From contig CAYOGE010000016.1 of the NCBI GenBank assembly GCA_964403525.1, positions 9,737 to 73,736 on the forward strand: a stretch of 64,000 nucleotides of DNA, written 5' to 3'. Shown here piece by piece: positions 7,752 to 14,785 of the stretch. The translations under genes were made by a program, and so were the position numbers. Source of the stretch: JAJTGZ01 sp964403525 (lineage in GTDB: Bacteria; Planctomycetota; Phycisphaerae; Phycisphaerales; UBA1924). The notes beneath the pieces were generated by a model that ran no database searches, was not told the DNA's origin, and saw nothing but the letters and a program-made list of their open reading frames with translations. How positions within the stretch are numbered: position 1 is the stretch's first letter; the number at the start of each line of letters is the position of its first letter.

Positions 7752-8774
7752 TCAAACAATCCCCGCCCCCACGTCCCGCACCGCCGCATCCATCCGCGCA
7801 AGCTCGTCACCGCCAAGCTCAATGCTCCCGGCAGCCGCGTTCTCCTTCGCCTGCTTCTCGTCGCGCGCTCCAACCAGCGCGTGCGTTACCCCCGGCTGAC
7901 GAACCGTCCAGGCGATGACCAGTTGGCCGAGCGTGCACCCCTTGGCCGCAGCGATCGGACCGACGCGGTCCAGGAGCGCGTTCACCTTCGTGAGGTTCTC
8001 TTTGGTGAACCGCTTGTGCGTGCGGCGCATGTCGCCGAGAGGGAACTCGGTCTCCGGTTTCACCTTTCCCGTCAGCAGGCCCAGCGCCAGCGGTGAGTAG
8101 GCGAGCACGGCGGTGTTGGTCCGCCTGCAGTAGGGCAGTTGTTCTGCCTCCAGCTTGCGGTCGAGCATGGAGAACTTCTCCTGGTCGCTGTCGAGCGGGC
8201 CTCGCGAGCGGTATCGGTCCATGATCGCGGGCGTGGCGTTGCAGACGCCGATGGCCCGGACCTTGCCCTGTTTCTTGAGCGAGAGCAGGGCGTCCATGGT
8301 CTCCTCGTAAGGCGTCGTCTCCTCCTGCCAGTGGGTCTGGTAGAGATCGACGTGCGTGACGCCCAAACGCTTGAGAGAAAGCTCACACTCGGCGATGATC
8401 GACTGCGCGCCGTTGTAGACGCTCACCTCTATGTGCCCGTACTCGCTGGGGCCGCTCGCCGTTGAACGCATCATCACCCGGCCCTTGCCCGGCCCCGGCG
8501 TGGTCACCATGCCGCACTTGGTCGCCACAACCACCCGGTCGCGGCCGCGGGGGCCGAGCTCTCTGAGAGCCTTGCCAACCACCAGTTCCGACTGGCCAAA
8601 GCCGTAGATGGGCGCGGTGTCGAGCAGGTTCACGCCCGCATCAAGCGCGGCGTGGATCGCCCGCACACACCCGTCCTCGTCGGCCCCGCCCCACATCCAC
8701 CCCCCCATCACCCACGTGCCCAGCGCGACGGCCGACGCCTGGATCCCCGACTGCCCGAGTGGACGCATCAGCAT
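7752..8774 (-). CDS. Aldo/keto reductase
   Basis: NADPH-dependent (beta/alpha)8-barrel oxidoreductase, 340 aa. The ATG at 8774 is chosen because AAGGAG lies seven bases upstream; the frame continues further without a start signal. The catalytic tetrad can be placed: Asp and Tyr in LLDTAPIYGFGQSE, Lys in VVVATKCGM and His in VDLYQTHWQEE. The opening LGQSGIQASAVALGTWVMGG and the C-terminal GARDEKQAKENAAA (cofactor-phosphate-binding region) are also typical. Substrate is not predictable. It is convergent with nuoI. Confidence 0.92.
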   Translation of the reverse strand: MLMRPLGQSGIQASAVALGTWVMGGWMWGGADEDGCVRAIHAALDAGVNLLDTAPIYGFGQSELVVGKALRELGPRGRDRVVVATKCGMVTTPGPGKGRVMMRSTASGPSEYGHIEVSVYNGAQSIIAECELSLKRLGVTHVDLYQTHWQEETTPYEETMDALLSLKKQGKVRAIGVCNATPAIMDRYRSRGPLDSDQEKFSMLDRKLEAEQLPYCRRTNTAVLAYSPLALGLLTGKVKPETEFPLGDMRRTHKRFTKENLTKVNALLDRVGPIAAAKGCTLGQLVIAWTVRQPGVTHALVGARDEKQAKENAAAGSIELGGDELARMDAAVRDVGAGIV

Positions 8775-8910
8775 GGAAGGCTCCTTGTCCGACTGCGCGG
8801 CGGCAACTGGAGGTGCAACCACACAACGCGTCGAACGCTGATATCATTGGCCGTCGCGGCGGGGGCCCTCAGACACACGCACTCCCCCCCTGCCGCAAGG
8901 AGCGCTGTCC

Positions 8911-9516
8911 ATGACACCCGTTGTCCTCGCCCTGATCGTGATCGCCGTCATTGTGGTTGTGCTCGTGTTGATGGTGATCGGCATCTACAACAGGCTCGTC
9001 GGGCTCGGCGTTGCCTACAAGAACGCGTTCGCCCAGATCGACGTGCAGCTCAAACGCCGCTACGACCTGATCCCCAACCTCGTCGAAGTGGCCAAGGGGT
9101 ACATGGCGCACGAACGCACCACGCTCGAGGCCGTCATCTCCGCACGCAACGCGGCCTCGGCAGGGCTCAAGGCGGCCGCGGCAAACCCCGGCGACGCCAC
9201 GGCGCTCGCCTCTCTCTCGGCCGCTGAGAACCAGCTGACCGGCACCCTCGGGCGTCTCTTTGCGCTCTCAGAGGCCTACCCGGACCTCAAGGCCAACGCC
9301 AACATGATGCAGGTCTCAGAAGAGCTCTCCGCGACGGAGAACAAGGTGGCCTTCGCCCGCCAGGCCTACAACGACTCGGCGATGCGGTTCAACGCCTACC
9401 GGCGTTCATTCCCCCCGATCGTCTTCGCCGGCATGTTCGGGTACGGGCAAGACGCCGTGCAGCTTGAGTTCGCTGACAAGGCGCAGATCCAGAACGCACC
9501 GGCCGTGAAGTTCTAA
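8911..9516 (+). CDS. lemA: LemA family membrane protein
   Basis: 201 aa. One N-terminal membrane helix (residues about 4-27, mostly Val, Ile, Leu) precedes a cytoplasmic helical region beginning YNRLVGLGVAYKNAFAQIDV and continuing KRRYDLIPNLVEVAKGYM, the hallmark of LemA proteins. The C terminus holds FNAYRRSFPPIVFAGMFGY, equally typical. AAGGAG precedes the ATG. Function of the family is not settled; it often accompanies M48 metalloproteases, as here with the gene 43 bases downstream. Confidence 0.93.
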   Translation: MTPVVLALIVIAVIVVVLVLMVIGIYNRLVGLGVAYKNAFAQIDVQLKRRYDLIPNLVEVAKGYMAHERTTLEAVISARNAASAGLKAAAANPGDATALASLSAAENQLTGTLGRLFALSEAYPDLKANANMMQVSEELSATENKVAFARQAYNDSAMRFNAYRRSFPPIVFAGMFGYGQDAVQLEFADKAQIQNAPAVKF

Positions 9517-9559
9517 GCCGCTCCTCCACTCCGCCGCCCGCCTACCGCGAGCTCACACG

Positions 9560-11584
9560 TTGGTCGATTTCTTCGAGCAACAGGCCGCCGCACGCAAACG
9601 CACCACACTGTGCGTTGCGCTGTACGGTTTGTCGGTTGTGGCGGTAACGCTGTGCGTGGTGCCGGTGCTGGCCTTTGCCGGGCTCTACCTGACGCACGCC
9701 GTGGAGCCCCGGGGAGAGCGCTCCCGCGCGATCGCCCGCACCCTCGACGGCGTGTTCAGCGATCCTGTGGCGCTGTTCTCACACGGGCCGAACCTTGTGA
9801 TCCTGATCGCCGCGACGCTGGCGACGGTTTCACTGATCCTCGGCGCAAGCCTCGTACGCTACGTTTCGCTCCGCCGTGGCGGCGCCGCGGTCGCCGAGGG
9901 GCTCGGGGCACGCCTGGTAAGCCCCGGCACCGCGGACCTCGACGAGCGCCGCCTGCTGAACGTTGTTGAAGAAATGGCCCTGGCGGCGTCTGTACCCGTC
10001 CCTTCCGTCTACATCATGGAGCGCGAGGACGGCGTAAACGCCTTCGCCGCCGGGCACTCGCCCAGCGACGCGGTCGTCGCCGTCACCCGCGGCACGCTGC
10101 AGCGTCTGAACCGCGAGCAGTTGCAGGGCGTTGTCGCGCACGAGTTCAGCCACATCCTCAACGGCGACATGCGCCTCAACCTGCGCCTGATGGGCCTGCT
10201 CTACGGAATTGTCTGTGTCGGGCTCCTGGGTCAGGTGCTGCTGCGGACCGGCGGGGGCCGTCGCAACAACGCGCTCCCGCTGGCGGGGCTGCTGCTGATC
10301 GTGATCGGCGCTTCGGGCGCTCTGTGCGCCCGCCTGATCAAGGCGATGATCTCCCGGCAGCGGGAGTACCTCGCCGACGCCTCGGCGGTGCAGTTCACCC
10401 GCAACCCCGAGGGCATCGGCGGCGCCCTGCGGGTGATCGGCGGCACGGGCAGGCACGGCCGGCTCGATTCGGGCAAGGCCTCCGAGTGCAGCCACATGAT
10501 GTTCGTCTCCTGCGCAAGCTCCTGGATGGAAGGAGCGCTCGCCACACACCCGCCGCTGGAGGACCGCATCCGCAGGGTTGACCCTCAGTGGGACGGCACG
10601 TTCCTGCCCGGGCGCGACCCGTCGGCCTCCGCTGATCGATCCGCCGGCCGCGACGACCTGACAACCGCTGCGGAAAGAACGCCGAAAGGGCACGGTCACT
10701 CGATCGCGGCCGCCGGGCTTGCCGGGCTGGCCGCGGCGACCGTCGCTGCAAAAAATGTTGGGCGTGCCGGCCCGCTCCTCGCAGGTGGCCTTTCAGCGCA
10801 GCAGGTCTTCGATCGCATCGGTGCTGCCCGCGCATCGCTCGACGCGATCCCCGAGCGCCTTCGTAAACCGGCTCGCGAGCCGTTTACCGCCCGCGCCCTG
10901 CTGCTGGCGATGCTGCTGGACGCGGACGCCACGATGGCCGAGGCCCAGCTCGGCTCCATCGCCGCTCTGCTGGGTGGACCCACCGCGCAGAACACGCGTG
11001 TGCTTGCCAAAGAGCTTGCTCGGAGCGACAGGTCGATCCGCCTGCCGCTGATCGACCTTTCAATCGGGGCGCTCGCGGCGCTCTCGCCCGAGCAGTATCG
11101 CTCGTTCCGAGCCGCGATCACCAGCACCATCAACGCCGACAACAGGGTTGATCTGTTCGAACTCTGCCTCGAGCAGATCCTCATCAAGCACCTCGACCGC
11201 CGGCACGTTGATGCGCGCCCCGTGCCGGTTCAGTATTACGCCCTTCACCGCCTGGGCGAGCCGGTCGCTGCGCTTCTTTGGGCCGTTGCGATAGCGGGCG
11301 GAACAGAGCCCGAGCAGGCAGAAAAGAGCGTGAACGCCGCGCTGGCACGGCTCTCGCTCGCGCCCGCAGGCCGCAAGGACCCCGCCGGCGTCCCCGCCGA
11401 GGCACTTGCCCAAGCCCTGGGCGTGATGCGCTCGGTTGCACCAAGGCTCCGCTTGAAGGTGCTGACGGCGTGCGCTGAACTGGCGGGCGAAGACGGACGG
11501 GTCGATCCGCAGGAGTCTGAACTGCTGCGGGCGATCGCCGATGCGCTCGACCTGCCGCTGGCGCGAGAGGTCCCAGCGAAGTGA
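9560..11584 (+). CDS. M48 family membrane metalloprotease with C-terminal TerB-like region
   Basis: 674 aa with a TTG start at 9560 (MVDFFEQQAAARKRTTL, a common opening for this family; no ATG is available nearby and no strong ribosome site is seen). Two N-terminal membrane segments (about residues 15-45 and 73-97) precede the zinc motif HEFSHILNGDMRLNLR, an HExxH site, with two more hydrophobic segments after it and the downstream zinc ligand in SRQREYLADASAVQ. This is the HtpX/Ste24-like arrangement. The last 60 residues (LTACAELAGEDGRVDPQESELLRAIADAL) look like a TerB-type helical region. It forms a pair with lemA and may act on membrane proteins. Confidence 0.88.
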   Translation: MVDFFEQQAAARKRTTLCVALYGLSVVAVTLCVVPVLAFAGLYLTHAVEPRGERSRAIARTLDGVFSDPVALFSHGPNLVILIAATLATVSLILGASLVRYVSLRRGGAAVAEGLGARLVSPGTADLDERRLLNVVEEMALAASVPVPSVYIMEREDGVNAFAAGHSPSDAVVAVTRGTLQRLNREQLQGVVAHEFSHILNGDMRLNLRLMGLLYGIVCVGLLGQVLLRTGGGRRNNALPLAGLLLIVIGASGALCARLIKAMISRQREYLADASAVQFTRNPEGIGGALRVIGGTGRHGRLDSGKASECSHMMFVSCASSWMEGALATHPPLEDRIRRVDPQWDGTFLPGRDPSASADRSAGRDDLTTAAERTPKGHGHSIAAAGLAGLAAATVAAKNVGRAGPLLAGGLSAQQVFDRIGAARASLDAIPERLRKPAREPFTARALLLAMLLDADATMAEAQLGSIAALLGGPTAQNTRVLAKELARSDRSIRLPLIDLSIGALAALSPEQYRSFRAAITSTINADNRVDLFELCLEQILIKHLDRRHVDARPVPVQYYALHRLGEPVAALLWAVAIAGGTEPEQAEKSVNAALARLSLAPAGRKDPAGVPAEALAQALGVMRSVAPRLRLKVLTACAELAGEDGRVDPQESELLRAIADALDLPLAREVPAK

Positions 11585-11721
11585 CGACGTTCCGCGCGGT
11601 GGGAATCGCCACGGTCCATCGCGATCGGCGGTCGCTCCATCGGCCTGAAGGTCGGAGCGCCGCAGCCAGGGTGCTCGCGGCTGGGGCGCATACACCTGCC
11701 CCGTGCGACCGTGGAGACCAA

Positions 11722-11740
11722 GCGGCGGGGATCCCGCCGC
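11722..11740 (+). terminator. GC-rich stem-loop downstream of the M48 gene
   Basis: GCGGCGGG-GAT-CCCGCCGC makes a perfect eight-base-pair stem 138 bases after the protease stop. There is no T-run, so a terminator role is only possible. The rest of the spacer 11585-11788 shows no convincing gene. Confidence 0.35.
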
Positions 11741-11788
11741 GGCCACGGGCCGTCGACCGGTCGAGGCTGCCTCGGACGCGTCCGGAAC

Positions 11789-11825
11789 GAAAAAACGCCC
11801 TCAAAGCCGGAGCTCCGAGGGCGTT
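11789..11825 (-). terminator. Rho-independent terminator of the first CTERM protein gene
   Basis: On the minus strand AACGCCCTC pairs with GAGGGCGTT (11817-11825 with 11794-11802), the loop contains the palindrome CGGAGCTCCG, and the stem is followed by TTTTTTCGTTC. It lies 56 bases past the stop of the CTERM-tailed protein gene. Confidence 0.85.
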
Positions 11826-11880
11826 CATCCTTTAGATCGGATGATTCTGAACCTGCATCACGAAACCGCGGATGAGCGGT

Positions 11881-12501
11881 TTAGCGACGACGGCGGCCCG
11901 CGACCAGGCCACCGAGCCCGAGCAGGGCGGCAGCGCCCGGCGTGGGAACGATGTTCAGACCGATGATGAGCTTGTACGTCCAGTTCTCGGTGTGACCCGA
12001 GAGCTGCGTAGCGCCGGTGAAGCCGTCGGGCAGCTGAACGCCGCCGGTGCCACCGATGTTGAGGTCATTGTAACCGGTGACGCCGATGTAGTACGTGCCC
12101 GCACCGAGCGAGATGGTGTTGAGCGAGGACATGAAGCCGACGTTGGAGTCGTCATCGAACGCCAGGATGTTGCCCTGAGCGTCGGTGAGGATCAACTGGC
12201 TGTCGGGGCTAGCGGTGCCGCTGTTGATGATGGCAAAGATCGACGCGACGAACGTCGTGTTGCCCGTCACCGTGAAGCAGAACCAGTCGACGTCGCCGGC
12301 GGTGCCGGGAGCGCCCGTGGGGCTCTGCAGCGTGCCGGGCGTGATGGCGCCGTCAACGAGGATGCCCTCGCCGGGTGCGCCGAACGTGCCGATGAAGTTG
12401 GCCGTGCCCATCGTGTTGTTGCCTTCGGTCTCGAAGAAAATCGAGGCGTTGGCGGCACCGGCGGCGGCGGCGATCGCAAGAGCAGTCAAAGCAATCTTCA
12501 T
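11881..12501 (-). CDS. Secreted protein with pre-peptidase-like domain and PTPG-type CTERM sorting tail
   Basis: 206 aa. Signal peptide MKIALTALAIAAAAGAANA, then a body with DVDWFCFTVTGNTTF, DSQLILTDAQGN and ILAFDDDSN, the pattern of bacterial pre-peptidase C-terminal (PPC-like) beta-sandwich domains. The C terminus reads PTPGAAALLGLGGLVAGRRRR: a short Pro motif, a hydrophobic helix and an arginine cluster, a planctomycete version of the PEP-CTERM tail recognised by an exosortase. The ATG at 12501 has AAGGAG seven bases upstream; the TTG two codons earlier is not needed. A strong terminator follows. The partner exosortase is not in this window. Confidence 0.85.
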   Translation of the reverse strand: MKIALTALAIAAAAGAANASIFFETEGNNTMGTANFIGTFGAPGEGILVDGAITPGTLQSPTGAPGTAGDVDWFCFTVTGNTTFVASIFAIINSGTASPDSQLILTDAQGNILAFDDDSNVGFMSSLNTISLGAGTYYIGVTGYNDLNIGGTGGVQLPDGFTGATQLSGHTENWTYKLIIGLNIVPTPGAAALLGLGGLVAGRRRR

Positions 12502-12633
12502 GATCAAACTCCTTCCAAGGGACCCTTAAACTTCTACACAGTGCTTTAGAGCGACGCGATGCTCGTCTGGCACACTCTCAGTCTTTCGGAAGGTCCAGAC
12601 AACGCCGGACCAACCGTTCATTCAATCAATCTC

Positions 12634-13236
12634 TTACCGACGGCGACGTGCCATCGCCAGGCCGCCGAGACCCAGAAGGGCCGCTGCGCCGGGCGTGGGG
12701 ATGGCGTTGAAGCCGACGACAAGCTTGTACTGCAAAGTAGAGGCGGAGATCGGGGCGCCGTTAGCGTTGAGCCCGTCCCAGTCGCTCGGCTGCGAGGCCG
12801 AGGTGGTGGTGGCGTCACCGAAGTGGCCGATGACGATGTAATAAGTACCGGCGTTCAGCAAAGCCTCAAACGACGGCCAGTTGCCGATGTTGCTGTCATC
12901 GTCGGCCGTGATCCACGTGCCCGACGAGTCAAAGAGGCCCATGATCGTGTCGCCGGTCTGGCTGTTGGGGATGCCGTAAAGGGCAGCCGTCAGGTAGCCA
13001 GGGCTGGTCAGCGTGAAACTGACCCAGTCAACATCGGCGGCCGGTCCGCCGACGACACCGCCGGTAAGCACACCGTCGAAGACGAACGCGTTGGCCGCCG
13101 CAAAGGCTGCCTGCTCGGCCGGCGTCAGCACGTTCGCGGTCGCGAACGTGTTGTTTGACTCGACTTCAAGAACCGGCGCGGCAAAGGCCGGCACGGTGAT
13201 GAGCATCCCAGCAATAGCGAGCAAAGCACGGGGCAT
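12634..13236 (-). CDS. Second secreted PPC-like protein with CTERM sorting tail
   Basis: 200 aa, starting at 13236 with AAGGAG six bases upstream. The signal peptide MPRALLAIAGMLITVPAFA is followed by VLEVESNNTFATANVL, DVDWVSFTL, DTIMGLFDSSGTW and ITADDDSN, the same domain as its downstream neighbour, and by the same tail PTPGAAALLGLGGLAMARRRR. The two genes are tandem paralogs 132 bases apart in the same direction, but each has its own ribosome site and the intervening gap is long enough for a separate promoter. Ligand and role are unknown. Confidence 0.85.
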   Translation of the reverse strand: MPRALLAIAGMLITVPAFAAPVLEVESNNTFATANVLTPAEQAAFAAANAFVFDGVLTGGVVGGPAADVDWVSFTLTSPGYLTAALYGIPNSQTGDTIMGLFDSSGTWITADDDSNIGNWPSFEALLNAGTYYIVIGHFGDATTTSASQPSDWDGLNANGAPISASTLQYKLVVGFNAIPTPGAAALLGLGGLAMARRRR

Positions 13237-13421
13237 CCCGTTCTCCTTCTCTTGCACTGGGAATGCGCACACGACTCCGGCTCCCAACAGGGAGCAAAAG
13301 GCTGTGCACCGGAATGGACGAAGTCCTTCCCAGCGACGCGACGCCATGAACATACCGCCAGATTGAGGGGTCGGCAAGGACTTTCTGAGCAATTTCCGCG
13401 CAAATTCGGGAGATGCGGCTC

Positions 13422-14336
13422 TCAGCAGCCCAAATTGAGAATCTGGGCAAGCTCTTGGTTGAGATTCTCGGCCGCCTTCCGGACATTCCCTGCCCAGGAG
13501 TCACTTGGCGCTCCGGTATCCGTAGGGTAAATCACCGATCGGCTTGCCGTAACCAGGGCACCGTACTGGCTCAGCGGTCGTGGATCACCGGGTTTCGACG
13601 CCTTCCGGAGCATCGGCGCGATGTCCTCGGCCCTGCCGCCCTGTGCCCCATAGCCCGGAATCAGAAAAACCTGGTTTGGCATCGCGTCCCTCAACTGGGC
13701 CGCATCGCTCGCCTTGGTCGCTCCCACGACGGCACCGATGGAGCTTAACCCATTGACACCCATGGACTTACGTCCAAACGCGGCGACCATTTCCGCGACC
13801 GCGACCGCGACAGTGCGGCCGCTTGTCAGCGTGAGATTCTGGAGCCCATCGCTGCCGGGGTTGCTGGTTCGAACGAGCACAAACAGCCCTTTGCCCCCTC
13901 CCGCAGCGGTCAAATAGGGCTCAAGCGTGTCAAACCCGAGATAGGGGTTCACCGTGAGGCTGTCTGCACCGGCTTCGACAAGGGAAGCGTGGGCGTAGTG
14001 CTCGGCCGTCACGCCGATATCGCCGCGTTTGGCGTCGAGGATCGTGAGCAGACCGAGTTCCCGGGCTCGAGCGATGAGGGCTTGCAGTTTGGCGACGCCC
14101 GCCGCGCCGTAACGCTCGAAACACGCGGATTGAAACTTGACGATCGGTACGACACCGGCCACCGCGTGCAAAACGCCTTCACTGAAGTGCTCAATCGCAT
14201 CCACATCGCTGCGGCCTTGCCGGGCAGCAGGCGGCAGCTTCTCAAGCACCGGGTCAAGGCCCACACACGCGATTGATCGCGTTGAGTCCATTGCGTGTGC
14301 AAGGCGGTCTACGAACGGCTCACCTGAAGTGGTCAT
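13422..14336 (-). CDS. pyrF: Orotidine 5'-phosphate decarboxylase (long, type 2 form)
   Basis: Final enzyme of UMP synthesis. The active-site segment LDAKRGDIG (Asp and Lys of the charge network) is present near residue 100, preceded by IVKFQSACFERYG and followed by SLTVNPYLGFDTLEPYL; VFLIPGYGAQGG near the C terminus binds the phosphate. 304 aa, matching the longer family found in mycobacteria and myxobacteria more than the 230-aa E. coli form. The start MTTSGEPFVDRL at 14336 is chosen because the upstream extension is low-complexity. Confidence 0.93.
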   Translation of the reverse strand: MTTSGEPFVDRLAHAMDSTRSIACVGLDPVLEKLPPAARQGRSDVDAIEHFSEGVLHAVAGVVPIVKFQSACFERYGAAGVAKLQALIARARELGLLTILDAKRGDIGVTAEHYAHASLVEAGADSLTVNPYLGFDTLEPYLTAAGGGKGLFVLVRTSNPGSDGLQNLTLTSGRTVAVAVAEMVAAFGRKSMGVNGLSSIGAVVGATKASDAAQLRDAMPNQVFLIPGYGAQGGRAEDIAPMLRKASKPGDPRPLSQYGALVTASRSVIYPTDTGAPSDSWAGNVRKAAENLNQELAQILNLGC

Positions 14337-14433
14337 AAGGTCGAGCGTAGCCGAATACGGGCAACGCTCGCCCCGCCTTCTCCTTGCGACGCGCCCTTCC
14401 GCCGCCTCGTGCCCCACTGCCGTACCGTCGTCT

Positions 14434-14757
14434 ATGGAGCCCCCGCCCCTCGCGCTGGACCTGAAGAAGGACAAGGGCCTCACCGTGCAGTGGGCGGACG
14501 GAACGACCTCGTACTTCTCGGTTCAACTGCTGCGGAAGATGTCGCCATCGGCGGACCAGCGTGAGTTGCGGGCGGAGCAGTCGCGCAACCCGTTGACCGT
14601 GCTGCCCTCGGGCGGGTCGCGGTCGGCAGGCCCTCTGATGGCCGAAGGGGCGGAACTGGTCGGGAATTACGCGGTGCGGCTGCGGTTTTCGGATGGGCAC
14701 TCGAGCGGGATCTACACGTGGGAGTACCTGCGGCGGTTGGCAAGCCAGGCACCATGA
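14434..14757 (+). CDS. DUF971 domain protein
   Basis: 107-aa protein with the DUF971 (gamma-butyrobetaine hydroxylase N-terminal-like) fold. LTVQWADGTTSYFSVQLLRK at the start and LRFSDGHSSGIYTWEYLRRL at the end are the two hallmark segments. In other bacteria the domain is found beside or fused to Mrp/ApbC iron-sulfur carriers and may bind a metal. Here it lies 28 bases ahead of recG on the same strand and is divergent from pyrF, with no obvious functional link to either. Confidence 0.82.
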   Translation: MEPPPLALDLKKDKGLTVQWADGTTSYFSVQLLRKMSPSADQRELRAEQSRNPLTVLPSGGSRSAGPLMAEGAELVGNYAVRLRFSDGHSSGIYTWEYLRRLASQAP

Positions 14758-14785
14758 CTGGGCGAAGGGCAGGGAGGGCCGAAGT

